Shown here: positions 54,960 through 64,000 of the stretch, in pieces
How positions within the stretch are numbered: position 1 is the first letter of the stretch
Layout of the letters: every line of letters begins with the position of its first letter
DNA from: Fodinibius salsisoli
GTDB taxonomy: Bacteria; Bacteroidota; Rhodothermia; Balneolales; Balneolaceae
NCBI RefSeq assembly: GCF_026229185.1
Contig: NZ_JAGGJA010000003.1
Location: forward strand, 248,001-312,000
DNA length: 64,000 bases
Direction of reading: 5' to 3'
Position numbers and translations under genes: made by a program
Notes under the pieces: model-generated
Seen by the model: only the letters and a program-made list of their open reading frames with translations
What the model was told of the DNA's origin: nothing
The model's database searches: none

Positions 54960-55246
54960 TGTATTTAAGTAGGTTTGTTATTGAATTATAAATGCTATAA
55001 TAGTTCCTCTAAGAATAGCATAAATATAAAGCTTATATCAATAGAGGCCACATTTTTCTTTATGGCCATTATTCCGCCTTCTATAAGTAAAAAGCAAGCG
55101 TCTTTCATCAATTTGAATAATGACCCTGATAGATAATAACAAAAACTTAACAGCCCTTTTTGTTTAGGCTGGTTGAAATAGTCCGTACCTTTGGCCCCTT
55201 AAAGCGAGAGCAATCGTCAATTTATAGCTCCTTACTATTTTAAGCC

Positions 55247-56458
55247 ATGCGAAACTATCTGCAGTTTGTCCTGAAAGAACGACGCCTGCTGTCATTTGGA
55301 CTTACCTTTACTTTCTTCTCCAGCTTTGGACAAACGTTCTTAATCTCATTATTTGTTCCCTTTTTTCTCGCTACCTTCAATCTTTCGAATGCCAGCTTTG
55401 GATCGCTTTATTCTCTGGCAACACTGAGTAGCGCCCTTTCCCTTCCGTTTATTGGTAAATGGATTGATCACCTGCCCCTTAAACGGTTCAGCCTTATGGT
55501 CGCTATGGGGCTCATGCTCGCAGCATTCACCGTCTCTGTCTCTTGGCATATAGCCGTCTTATTCATCGGACTTCTTTTGCTCAGATTATCCGGGCAGGGA
55601 TTAAGTGGACATACTGCACAAACAGCTATGGCCAAATTTTTTAAATTTCAACGGGGTAAGGCATTAAGCATTGCTAACCTGGGCTATCCCATTGGAGAAG
55701 CTATATTGCCGCTTATTATTACCGCTCTGATACCTATCCTGAGCTGGCGGGGTGCCTGGGGCAGCATTTCTCTTACCATTGGCATTCTTTTAATTCCATT
55801 TGTCCTGAGCATCTTGAGTGGCGAAACAGCGGATAAAACAACTCCAAAGGCACTGGATGATAATGAAGACTCTTCGCCTGGTAACTACAGCATGGTTTTA
55901 AAGGACAAACGGTTCTACCTGCTGTTACCAGCTGTTTTACTCCCTCCTTTCTGGGTAACCGGACTTTTCTTGTACCAGGTTAACATTGCCGAAAAATTGG
56001 GATGGTCTGCAACCCTTATCGCTTCGGCTTTTGTTGCTCATGCCATTGCTCGTATTATAAGCTCCCTGTTTGTAGGCCCCGCTATCGACCGCTTTAGTGC
56101 CCGACAACTCTTTCCATACCACCTTATCCCCATCGGCCTTGGCTTTCTGGCAGCTTATTTTCATCCGGGCTGGTGGTCAGCTTTTGCTTATATGTTCTTG
56201 ATGGGTATGACCATGGGCATAAGCAGCAACCTGAAGTCGGCACTCTGGGCAGAAATGTATGGAGAAGATTCAGTTGGCACCGTCCGAAGCTTATTCGCTT
56301 CAATTATGGTTTTCAGTACGGCCCTCAGTCCCTTTTTGATGGGTTGGCTAATTGATCATCAGGTTCCTATCACTAGTATTCTGTTATGTGCCATCACGAC
56401 GGTTGTTGTTGCAACAGGGCTTGCTACCCTTGCTTTTCGTAAGGAATTGTGGAAGTAA
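55247..56458 (+). CDS. major facilitator superfamily transporter
   Basis: 403 residues, 12 helices. MFS features: GKWIDHLPLKRFSL between helices 2 and 3, then RLSGQGLSGHTAQTAMAKFF and RGKALSIANLGYPIGEA in the first half. The repeat in the second half is VGPAIDRFSARQLFP. The substrate is unknown. It is divergent from the HhH lipoprotein and converges with the DUF3307 gene (24-bp gap). Confidence 0.92.
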   Translation: MRNYLQFVLKERRLLSFGLTFTFFSSFGQTFLISLFVPFFLATFNLSNASFGSLYSLATLSSALSLPFIGKWIDHLPLKRFSLMVAMGLMLAAFTVSVSWHIAVLFIGLLLLRLSGQGLSGHTAQTAMAKFFKFQRGKALSIANLGYPIGEAILPLIITALIPILSWRGAWGSISLTIGILLIPFVLSILSGETADKTTPKALDDNEDSSPGNYSMVLKDKRFYLLLPAVLLPPFWVTGLFLYQVNIAEKLGWSATLIASAFVAHAIARIISSLFVGPAIDRFSARQLFPYHLIPIGLGFLAAYFHPGWWSAFAYMFLMGMTMGISSNLKSALWAEMYGEDSVGTVRSLFASIMVFSTALSPFLMGWLIDHQVPITSILLCAITTVVVATGLATLAFRKELWK

Positions 56459-56482
56459 TTGACTGAAATACAAGTATTGTGT

Positions 56483-57232
56483 TTATAGTACCGCTTTTAC
56501 TCCCCAGCCAATAATTAAGGCCAGCAAGGTGGAAAGTAAAGTTCCAATCAGCACATATTCAGCAAACGGACGGTCATCTTTAAAATTATTGAATCGGGTC
56601 ACTCCCTTGGCTGCCAGGATAAATCCAATAGCACTATATTGATTAAGGAGTACGAAAATAAAAATAAAGATACGTTCCAATAAACCAATAAGGCGCCCCA
56701 TACTATACTCTTCCTCACTTACCTTTACCGTATCCTCTTGGGCGCCAACTGATTCAAGTCCCATAGCCTTGAGGATATATCGCAGCAAAATGTTCATCTC
56801 ATTAATGACCAATAACAATCCTGCAACTGCTACCTGAACTACTATCACAGTACGTAGGGCTATTTGTTGGCCGGGAACAAACATCCAGCTCAAAAAGTGC
56901 ATCACTTTTTGGGCCAGCCAATTGCTGCCAAGATTCAATAATGGACTACACAGAATAGCCGCTATCAAAATATGCCAGAGCAGTGTAAGTGACCGATTTC
57001 TGTTTAATTTATGAATATTCCCCTCAGTCCATTTCATTAGGAAGGGATAACTAATCAGATGAACGGTGAGCAAAAGCCAGCTCCAGTTAAACTGTACAAA
57101 AGGCAAAATAAGAAGTGGCAATAGCCCAATAATCACTAAGTCTTTCCCGGATGCCCCCTGATCTCGGAATATCAGCCGAAGGCGCGCGATCAATACCAGG
57201 TTTAGGATGCTCAAAAAGATGGCGTAATTCAT
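56483..57232 (-). CDS. DUF3307 membrane protein
   Basis: 249 residues with several membrane helices: one at the N-terminus, a long hydrophobic block at about 30-65, and two near the C-terminus, which is short and cytoplasmic. The pattern matches DUF3307, usually encoded next to SatD, as here, where the start overlaps the SatD stop by 4 bp (ATGA). Function is unknown; with SatD it may form a membrane/cytoplasm pair. Confidence 0.8.
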   Translation of the reverse strand: MNYAIFLSILNLVLIARLRLIFRDQGASGKDLVIIGLLPLLILPFVQFNWSWLLLTVHLISYPFLMKWTEGNIHKLNRNRSLTLLWHILIAAILCSPLLNLGSNWLAQKVMHFLSWMFVPGQQIALRTVIVVQVAVAGLLLVINEMNILLRYILKAMGLESVGAQEDTVKVSEEEYSMGRLIGLLERIFIFIFVLLNQYSAIGFILAAKGVTRFNNFKDDRPFAEYVLIGTLLSTLLALIIGWGVKAVL

Positions 57233-57870
57233 GATACTAATTTTTGATTAATAATCGCTGATATATGATTAGTCAGGTTACGGATAACCTCCAATGCTCC
57301 CGCTTCCTTATTCTTATAAAAAGCTGGCTGTGATATATCCAATTTATCTGCAATCTCTTTGTAATTATATCCCTCCTGCAATAAATAAAAAATTGATAAT
57401 CGATTTTGCCTCCACTTCTGCACTTCGTGAGACAATAACTGCAAACTGTCATTGATAAGGTTCACTTCCGTATTTGTTCCCTCTTCGAGGTATATATTGA
57501 ATAGAAATCCGCTTTCTTTTAAGGCTTCCATTCCCTCTCGGGCTGCATGAAAAGCCGGACCATCCATGCCAATAGCCTGCTCTTCATTTATGGGAGTGGC
57601 AATACTGCCAATACCCAATGAGAAACGGACTCGAACCGGATACAACAACGCTAATATCCGAAAACAATGCTTAAAAAGTCCATCAGCGTTTTGAAAGACC
57701 GCCTGAAATTCATCACCCAGCGTAATCGTATATGGAGAAAGAGGACGCTGATCGGTTTCATTCAGCTGCTTTAATTCATCCTGCAATTTATCTTGCAAAA
57801 CTTCCCGATCCTCTTCTTTAATCTCCTTGGATGACTCTATATCCGCAATTAATACCAGTGCCTGTTCCAT
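57229..57870 (-). CDS. SatD family protein with C-terminal helix-turn-helix
   Basis: 213 residues from the ATG at 57870, which has GTGAGG just upstream; an earlier ATG at 57900 would overlap the operator boxes. The SatD domain (about 1-145) includes ADIESSKEIKEEDREV and ITLGDEFQAVFQ. A helix-turn-helix (YKEIADKLDISQPAFYKNK, about 168-186) follows. SatD is named from a streptococcal acid-tolerance/secretion operon; its function is not clear. The three near-identical boxes at 57895-57968 suggest that the protein controls its own operon. Confidence 0.85.
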   Translation of the reverse strand: MEQALVLIADIESSKEIKEEDREVLQDKLQDELKQLNETDQRPLSPYTITLGDEFQAVFQNADGLFKHCFRILALLYPVRVRFSLGIGSIATPINEEQAIGMDGPAFHAAREGMEALKESGFLFNIYLEEGTNTEVNLINDSLQLLSHEVQKWRQNRLSIFYLLQEGYNYKEIADKLDISQPAFYKNKEAGALEVIRNLTNHISAIINQKLVS

Positions 57871-57894
57871 AATTACCTCACTTTTTCCATATAT

Positions 57895-57968
57895 AACCAA
57901 AACAGTTTAAAAAAACAATTTTTAACTATAATGGTTAAAAAATAATTTATTTAACCATAACAGTTTAA
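57895..57968. promoter_or_regulatory. three operator-like boxes exactly 29 bp apart upstream of SatD
   Basis: AACCAAAACAGTTTAA at 57895, AACTATAATGGTTAAA at 57924 and AACCATAACAGTTTAA at 57953. Boxes 1 and 3 agree in 15 of 16 bases; all fit AACYAWAAYRGTT, an imperfect palindrome. They lie 25-98 bp before the SatD start, on the same operon promoter. A dimeric regulator, most simply the HTH of SatD, could bind. Confidence 0.7.
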
Positions 57969-58203
57969 AAGTAGCCTATGGGTACTTTTTCTTAGGTGAC
58001 GGCTCCCCTTCCCTGGTTCCCTTATGGGCAAGCACCTGAAGAAAAGTGTTAGCACGGTAAATCCAACTCCTTTTCATTTTATGTACTCCCATTACAAAAA
58101 CTGATACTTGCATTCTGCTTTCTGTAAAAAGCTTACTATCTTTTATGACTTGTCATATAGCCACGTTGGCCATACTAATGTCTGAATATCTCGATAAAAA
58201 ATT

Positions 58204-60924
58204 ATGAACCGTATTTTCAGTTCTTCAAATATATTATTCCGTGTTGTCCTCTTCGCCCTAATATCACTTTTTATTATTGGTGGCTTTTCCGATTGGATTG
58301 TAGAGTGGCTCTGGCTCGATAATCTCGGCTACGAAGAGGTCTTTTGGACGATAAAAACAACACAAGCCCTGTTATTAATCGGGGCTTTGGTAGTGGCTTT
58401 GGCGTATGTCTTGCCCAATATGAGTGCCATTGGTAAACGATTTGGTACCATGAACTTCGGGAACTCACCTCTGGCACAATTGAACCTGAACAAGATCAGT
58501 ACCAAGAAGATCCGCAACATATTCTTGGGCCTGGGATCAATATTTAGCCTCTTTTTCTCACTCGCCTTTTTTATGCGCTGGGACACCTACTTTCGTTTCC
58601 ACTGGGATGAAGTCGTAGGACAAGTGGATCCGATTTTCGGCCATGACATTGGCTTTTATCTCTTCCGCCTGCCCTTTATTGAGCTGATCCAGAACAGCAT
58701 GGTTTCCCTGGTTTTCTTTGTCACCCTCATTACCCTTATTCTATACATATACTCAGGTGCCATCTCGCTGCAGTCTTCTAAGAGGATCAACGCTGCCAGC
58801 GGTGTAAAAAAACAGATTAGCCTTAATCTTGGTTTATGGTTTCTGTTACTATCCTGGGGATATTATCTTGACCGATATAATCTGCTTTATAGCGACGGCG
58901 GTGCTGCCTATGGAGCAAGTTATGTGGACCTTAATGTAAAGCTCCCCGTATTATGGATCGTCTGCCTGCTCTGCTTTGGTTTAGCGCTACTATCATTCTT
59001 CCAGCTTTATAAAACCAAACTCAAATGGCTTGCTCTCAGCGGTGCGGCAACGCTTGTTATTGGGGGAATTGGCCTCAACATTTTGCCGGGCGCAATCCAA
59101 AAATTCTCCGTTGATCCCAGCGAGCTACAGCTGGAAACCCCGCACATCAAAAACAGCATCAGCCAGACGCGCGAAGCTTATGGGCTTGATGAGATGGAAA
59201 CCCAGCCGTACAGCGTTAAGCCTCCGCAGAGAATGTCATGGTCCATGGTGCAGCAGAATGAAGAAACCATCGAGAACATCCGGCTTTGGGATCCCCGGCT
59301 ACTGATCCAGACCTATCGGCAGTTACAGGAAATCCGCCTGTACTATCAATTTTATAACGTAGACGTGGACCGATACCACACTAATGAGGGCTACCTGCAA
59401 ATGATGGTAGCAGCCCGGGAACTCTCCGAGGAATTACCTGAACAATCCGATACCTGGGTGAACCGGCGGCTGCAATACACACACGGCTATGGAATGGTTA
59501 TGAGTCCTGTTGCCCAGGAAGGCTCGCAGGGCGATCCCCGGATGGTCATCAAAGATATTCCGCCCGTCAGCGACATCAACCTAAAAGTTGACCAGCCGGC
59601 TATCTATTATGGCGAGCATAATTCCGATTACAAAATCGTAAATACCAACGTTCGCGAACTGGATTACCCGAGCGGCGATAAAAATATCTATACGAACTAC
59701 CAGGGCAGCAGTGGTGTCTCCATAAACAATCTTTTCGAGCAGTTGCTGTTCTCTTGGCAGTTCGGAGATATCAATATCCTGCTAACGGATTACATCAATG
59801 AGAACAGTAAAATTCTTTTTTGGAAGCAAGTTCAAGAGCGTGTCAAACGGATCGCTCCTTTTCTGAGGCTGGAAGATGATCCCTATCTCGTATTAAATGA
59901 TGGTAAGCTCTATTGGATTCAGGATGCCTACACAACATCAGCGGACTATCCCTACTCTGCTCCATATAACAACCAGTACAATTATATTCGGAATTCAGTA
60001 AAAGTAGTGGTTGATGCCTACAACGGTTCCGTAGATTTCTACACATCCGATGAGCAGGATCCCATCCTAAAAGTATATCGTGATATCTTCCCAGATATGT
60101 TTAAGCCACTGAATGCTATGTCGGATGGCCTCCGCTCCCACCTGCGGTATCCCATCCATATTTTCAAAGCCCAGATGGATCGATATAACAAGTATCACAT
60201 GACGGACCCGCAGGTATTCTATAACAACGAGGATCTCTGGACACGTCCGAATGAGAAGTATGAGGGCCGTTCTATAAAAATGGAACCTTATTACGTGCTG
60301 ACCAAATTACCCGGACAGCAAGAACTTCAATACCTGTTGATAAGTCCGCTGACGCCCAATAACCGCGACAACATGATTGGATGGATGGCGGCCAACTCGG
60401 ATTTCCCCAATTATGGAGATATCTCTGTCTTCGAGCTCCCCAAAGACCGGCTTATCCTCGGACCGGCCCAAATTGAGGCGCGAATTGACCAGGATACCGA
60501 AATATCCCGGCAGCTGGCCTTATGGGATCAGCGGGGTTCAAGAGTCATTCGGGGTAATTTGATGATCATCCCGATTCAGGATTCGTTTATTTATGTAGAG
60601 CCGGTATTCTTAATTGCTGAAGGGGTAGACATTCCTCAACTACAACGCGTCATTGCCACCTCCGGAGATAAAATTGCTATGCAGCCCACACTGTGGGAAT
60701 CTATAGAAGCTCTGTATGGCCAACAACGGCAACCTATTGCTGCGCCTACCGATACGTCTACCGTACCCTTGCCTCAAGTGAACATCCCTGCTGGTTCTAC
60801 AAACCAAACACTATCTCAGTTGCAAACCCTCTGGCAGGAAGCCCGAGAAGCTCTCTCAGAAGGTGATTGGACCCTTTATGGCGAAAAGATGAATGAGATT
60901 GAAGAACTGCTCAGTGATAATTAA
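58204..60924 (+). CDS. UPF0182 family membrane protein
   Basis: 906 residues, the usual length. Seven or so membrane helices in the first 300 residues (first at about 10-30, WIVEWLWLDNLGYEEVFW), then a large extracytoplasmic part with YGLDEMETQPYSV and NIRLWDPRLL, and the C-terminal SEGDWTLYGEKMNEIEELL that ends many members. The function is not established. It converges with the PAS kinase gene 3 bp away. Confidence 0.95.
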   Translation: MNRIFSSSNILFRVVLFALISLFIIGGFSDWIVEWLWLDNLGYEEVFWTIKTTQALLLIGALVVALAYVLPNMSAIGKRFGTMNFGNSPLAQLNLNKISTKKIRNIFLGLGSIFSLFFSLAFFMRWDTYFRFHWDEVVGQVDPIFGHDIGFYLFRLPFIELIQNSMVSLVFFVTLITLILYIYSGAISLQSSKRINAASGVKKQISLNLGLWFLLLSWGYYLDRYNLLYSDGGAAYGASYVDLNVKLPVLWIVCLLCFGLALLSFFQLYKTKLKWLALSGAATLVIGGIGLNILPGAIQKFSVDPSELQLETPHIKNSISQTREAYGLDEMETQPYSVKPPQRMSWSMVQQNEETIENIRLWDPRLLIQTYRQLQEIRLYYQFYNVDVDRYHTNEGYLQMMVAARELSEELPEQSDTWVNRRLQYTHGYGMVMSPVAQEGSQGDPRMVIKDIPPVSDINLKVDQPAIYYGEHNSDYKIVNTNVRELDYPSGDKNIYTNYQGSSGVSINNLFEQLLFSWQFGDINILLTDYINENSKILFWKQVQERVKRIAPFLRLEDDPYLVLNDGKLYWIQDAYTTSADYPYSAPYNNQYNYIRNSVKVVVDAYNGSVDFYTSDEQDPILKVYRDIFPDMFKPLNAMSDGLRSHLRYPIHIFKAQMDRYNKYHMTDPQVFYNNEDLWTRPNEKYEGRSIKMEPYYVLTKLPGQQELQYLLISPLTPNNRDNMIGWMAANSDFPNYGDISVFELPKDRLILGPAQIEARIDQDTEISRQLALWDQRGSRVIRGNLMIIPIQDSFIYVEPVFLIAEGVDIPQLQRVIATSGDKIAMQPTLWESIEALYGQQRQPIAAPTDTSTVPLPQVNIPAGSTNQTLSQLQTLWQEAREALSEGDWTLYGEKMNEIEELLSDN

Positions 60925-60927
60925 GAC

Positions 60928-63390
60928 TTAATATTCAATCGTAAAACGAAGCTTAAACGCTGTCCCGGGATGCGCATTACTGAATTTTGCGCTCCCCTGA
61001 AGCTGATCTGCCAAGGTATTAATGAGCTGTATACCTAATGAATCAGGGTTTTCGAGGTTAGGTGCATCTGACATCCCCTTGCCATTGTCTTTGACAAGCA
61101 GGGTTACCACATCCTCCTCTTGTGTAAAAGAGACCAGGATCTTCCCCTTTCGCTGATCCTCAAAAGCATGCTTATAAGCATTGGTGATAAGTTCATTCAA
61201 AATAAGTCCACAGGGTATGGCCTGCCCTACTGTAAGGTGAACCGAAGCTGCCTCAATATCTATCTGTATCTCTTGCTGGTTAGTTTGCAAGGAAGAAACA
61301 ATAACATCCATGAGCTGTTTGATATATACATCAAATGAAATTTCAGAAAGATCTTCTTTCTGGTATAGCTTTTCGTGAATCAAGGCAATAGAATTGATGC
61401 GCATTTGACTTTCCTTGAGCACTTTGGAAGCTTCGTCAGAGGTGGTATTGAACGACTGAAGCTCCAACAATCCCATAATAACCGCCAAATTATTCTTAAC
61501 CCGATGGTGGATTTCCGAAAGCAGCACTTTCTTCTCTTTTAGTGACTGTTTCAGTTGGTTTTCGTTTTTCTTGCTCTCCGTAATATCAATATATAACCCA
61601 TAGATGGCGATCGTTTTTTCTTCCACAATAACAGGAACGCCATAGATAAGCACATTAATGATACGTCCATCTTTATCTTTTCTGAGTCCCGAAGTACGAG
61701 CTGTTTTTCCATCAAAAATCTTCTCTGAAACTTTATAAGCCATCGACTTTTCCTCGTCTGGTACAATTACCTCATCAATATTCTGACCCTGAATTTCATG
61801 CGTCTGATAACCAAAAATATTAGTAAAAGACTCATTTACCTGTTGTACCATGTGGTTGCTATCCATCAGGGCAATAGCAATAGGAGCGTTCTGAAAGAGC
61901 TGGCGAAACATCTCTTCACTCTTGCGCATCTGCTCCTCGGCTTTATACCGTTCACTAATATCACGGGCAATTGTTATCATGGCATCTTTGCCGAAAAATT
62001 TGGCTGGATTTATAATCACCTCCAGCGGAAAGCATTCACCATCTTTGTCCTTTCCCCACCATTCAAAATGGGGTGAGTGGCCCTTCATGGCCTCTTGGGC
62101 ATATTTCTGAATTTTATCCAAATCGACTTTTTCCCCGTCAGAAAGCATGTGCGGACTTTCTCCTATCAGTTCATCACGGTGATAGCCATACATTTCCTCC
62201 ACAGCCTTATTCACTTCCAAGAACTCACCTTCTTCGCCCTGGATAAAGATAGCATCGCTAATGGAATCAAAAAGATCCTGATAACTTTCCAGACTCGCTT
62301 TATACTGTTTAATTATTTTATTGTTGCGGGTAATATCAACCAGTGTTCCTACAATAGCTTTCGAGCCGCCATATTCAATTACAGAACCATAGACATGAAC
62401 ATGAATCGTTTCTGCATCTTTGGTAATACAACGAAATCCATATTCAACTGAATCCTGGTCCCCTTCAATTCTAATTGACAGGTTCTTTTTCACTCTATCT
62501 CTATCATCCGGATGTGTTAATTCTACAGGACCAACCTTTCCTTCTATCTCCTCCTCTTTATATCCAAAAATCTCTGCAAATCGTGGATTTATGTATTTAA
62601 AAATCCCATCCTGAATTAAATAGACACCAACCAATGATTCTTCTGAAAGCGCTCGAAATAAATCCTGTGATTCTTTTCGCTTTGTTATATCACTGATAAG
62701 GGAATGCACCGAAATAAGATTGCCCGATGTACCATAAAGCATCGAGTTGTACGACTTTCCATAATAAACATTACCGCTTTTAGTGATAAATTGTCCTTCA
62801 GCGGTATAATAGCTTTTTCCTTCATCAACAATCTTATTCAATCGTTTCTGAGCGGCACGATACTTATCCTCAGGTAGAATTCGTTGAATAATACCAGCCT
62901 CCCCTAGCACTTCTTCTTCAGACCAGCCGAAAAGCTCTTCTGCTTTTTCTGACCAATGAGTGATTTCTAAGTTTTCATCAAAACCCACCTCAGCCAGGGG
63001 ATAATTTATATTGTGACTTTTTAGGCGTGGATATTTACTGCCTCTTTCTTCCCGATGTTCGATTTGCTCTGTCACATCATGAATAACCGCAAACTTGGCT
63101 GGCTTGCCCTCATAGTTAAATCGATGATGGGTAAACTGAACATACAACACCTCTCCGCTTTTTTTCTGGTGATGCCAAATGTTATCGGTCGCCCCACCAC
63201 CATTCTGACTAATCAGTTCAGCACGTTTTCTTTTGGTACCCAGATCGTGCACACTCATGTGACAAAGCTCATCATAGCAATAGCCATAAAGCTGCAACGC
63301 CTGTTCATTGGCATCTAATATTTGCAGGGATTGATCATCTAAGATAAAGATTGCCGTCTTTGACAAATATGAAGTTCCATTCTTTGCCAT
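60928..63390 (-). CDS. multi-PAS sensor histidine kinase (HisKA_2)
   Basis: 820 residues, soluble. Five PAS repeats are seen, near residues 10-100, 145-235, 245-350, 365-480 and 490-600 (for example FKYINPRFAEIFGYKEEEIEG and VQQVNESFTNIFGYQTHEIQG, split at the limit). The kinase core is HisKA_2: SEIHHRVKNNLAVIMGLLELQ, then GLILNELITNAYKHAF and DNGKGMSDAP. No receiver domain or response regulator gene is next to it. Likely a cytoplasmic sensor of redox, light or small ligands; the signal is unknown. Confidence 0.95.
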   Translation of the reverse strand: MAKNGTSYLSKTAIFILDDQSLQILDANEQALQLYGYCYDELCHMSVHDLGTKRKRAELISQNGGGATDNIWHHQKKSGEVLYVQFTHHRFNYEGKPAKFAVIHDVTEQIEHREERGSKYPRLKSHNINYPLAEVGFDENLEITHWSEKAEELFGWSEEEVLGEAGIIQRILPEDKYRAAQKRLNKIVDEGKSYYTAEGQFITKSGNVYYGKSYNSMLYGTSGNLISVHSLISDITKRKESQDLFRALSEESLVGVYLIQDGIFKYINPRFAEIFGYKEEEIEGKVGPVELTHPDDRDRVKKNLSIRIEGDQDSVEYGFRCITKDAETIHVHVYGSVIEYGGSKAIVGTLVDITRNNKIIKQYKASLESYQDLFDSISDAIFIQGEEGEFLEVNKAVEEMYGYHRDELIGESPHMLSDGEKVDLDKIQKYAQEAMKGHSPHFEWWGKDKDGECFPLEVIINPAKFFGKDAMITIARDISERYKAEEQMRKSEEMFRQLFQNAPIAIALMDSNHMVQQVNESFTNIFGYQTHEIQGQNIDEVIVPDEEKSMAYKVSEKIFDGKTARTSGLRKDKDGRIINVLIYGVPVIVEEKTIAIYGLYIDITESKKNENQLKQSLKEKKVLLSEIHHRVKNNLAVIMGLLELQSFNTTSDEASKVLKESQMRINSIALIHEKLYQKEDLSEISFDVYIKQLMDVIVSSLQTNQQEIQIDIEAASVHLTVGQAIPCGLILNELITNAYKHAFEDQRKGKILVSFTQEEDVVTLLVKDNGKGMSDAPNLENPDSLGIQLINTLADQLQGSAKFSNAHPGTAFKLRFTIEY

Positions 63391-63552
63391 CTTGATCCTT
63401 TACTAAAATTACTGCTGTGAATTTTTATAGCCTAATATATTGCGATTGTATTAAAAATAAAGTAAAAATCGGCCTGTCTCTCTTTTCTAATTTTTTTATC
63501 TTAAGGGGCTAGAAATCAAAGCAATGAATTGAATAAGTTTAATTTTCACTGA

Positions 63553-64000
63553 ATGCCTGAACAAATTACGATTACCTTTCCCGATGGAACTGAAAAACAA
63601 TTTCCCAAAGGAGTCACCGGACGTGAAGTCGCCGAGTCCATTTCTAAAGGATTGGCACGAGAAGCACTGAGCATTACCCTTGATGAAGAAATTATGGATC
63701 TCAGCCGTCCTATTGAAAACGATGGTTCCATTACAATAAACACCTGGGATACGGATGACGGAAAGTATACGTTTTGGCATTCTTCTGCCCACTTGCTGGC
63801 CGAAGCAGTCCAGGAGCTGTACCCGGAAGCAAAATTTGGAATTGGTCCTCCTATCGAAAATGGATTCTACTATGATATCGATTTTGGTGATCAGACGATC
63901 AGCCAAAACGATTTTGAAAAGATTGAAAACAAAATTATCGAACTGGCCCGCAATAAGTCAGAGTTTGAACGGAAACCGGTCTCTAAACAAGAAGCACTGG
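63553..64000 (+). CDS. thrS: threonyl-tRNA synthetase, N-terminal part (cut by window edge)
   Basis: 149 codons are visible. TGS domain at about 3-65 (ITFPDGTEKQFPKGVTGREV), then the start of the editing/SAD-type domain with FWHSSAHLLAEAVQ and FGIGPPIENGFYYDID. The catalytic core lies past the edge. The gene is divergent from the PAS kinase. The ATG at 63553 fits; no strong ribosome-binding site is seen. Confidence 0.95.
   Translation, partial: MPEQITITFPDGTEKQFPKGVTGREVAESISKGLAREALSITLDEEIMDLSRPIENDGSITINTWDTDDGKYTFWHSSAHLLAEAVQELYPEAKFGIGPPIENGFYYDIDFGDQTISQNDFEKIENKIIELARNKSEFERKPVSKQEAL

Noticed and set aside
1-64000. tRNA, rRNA, tmRNA or other standard RNA genes
   Set aside because: No stretch with T-arm/anticodon or rRNA-like sequence was recognised by eye; a covariance-model search could still find one in the large intergenic regions.

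Overview
The window reads as chromosomal DNA from a member of the Balneolota/Bacteroidota group, most likely a Balneola-, Fodinibius- or Rhodohalobacter-like halophile. The basis is a SusC/SusD pair, an Oar-like carboxypeptidase-regulatory/TonB receptor, HisKA_2 PAS kinases, many lipoproteins with a Cys lipobox, weak or absent Shine-Dalgarno sequences and acidic housekeeping proteins. This is inference from gene content; there is no rRNA or tRNA in the window to anchor taxonomy. Both ends cut genes (a thioredoxin-family gene at the left, thrS at the right).

Layout. 1-3890: minus-strand run of two thioredoxin-fold proteins, an alkyltransferase-like protein, a DUF2520 oxidoreductase, a degenerate Memo-like protein and a phosphopantetheinyl transferase. 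4061-7125: lysS and a LolC/E-like permease. 7487-16116: a minus-strand xylan-type polysaccharide utilisation locus read as SusC, SusD, TIM-barrel isomerase-like protein, GH10 xylanase and aldo/keto reductase. 17091-21875: queuosine-mannosyltransferase-like GT, mutL (endonuclease motifs lost), a small membrane protein and icd. 22155-32170: Oar-like receptor, LPP20-like lipoprotein, HtrA protease overlapping recO, ECF sigma/anti-sigma pair, uvrC. 32275-35591: GH16 glucanase, then a tightly overlapping DUF3311-symporter-RluA operon. 36144-40624: ClC channel, LCM-type methyltransferase, orphan small anti-sigma-like protein, rmuC.

40807-44675 is an A/T-rich Gabija-like anti-phage pair (OLD-family ATPase/TOPRIM nuclease plus UvrD-like helicase, 4-bp overlap), followed by about 1 kb without genes that carries three hairpin-bearing units at a 97-bp period. 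45712-48272 holds accessory lipoproteins, a DUF6940 protein and an outer-membrane barrel. 48285-63390 is a mixed region: Ca-dependent PI-PLC, FrnE-type DsbA, SGNH hydrolase, VOC protein, a Kv channel with a C-terminal zinc ribbon, PLD synthase, a helix-hairpin-helix lipoprotein with a membrane partner, an MFS transporter, a DUF3307/SatD operon with three operator-like boxes exactly 29 bp apart, a UPF0182 giant membrane protein and a five-PAS histidine kinase; then thrS begins.

The non-coding DNA is unusually structured. Repeated intergenic families include CTCATC...GATGAG palindromes, TTTGCAAA-centred palindromes, a 120-165 bp inverted-repeat element in two copies, and a 22-bp-period array upstream of the Oar-like receptor. 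The best candidates for something undescribed are the SatD/DUF3307 operon with its operators, the 97-bp array beside the defence genes, the 22-bp array, and the MutL that has lost its metal-binding motifs. The Gabija-like pair is the clearest defence system, but its type is already known.
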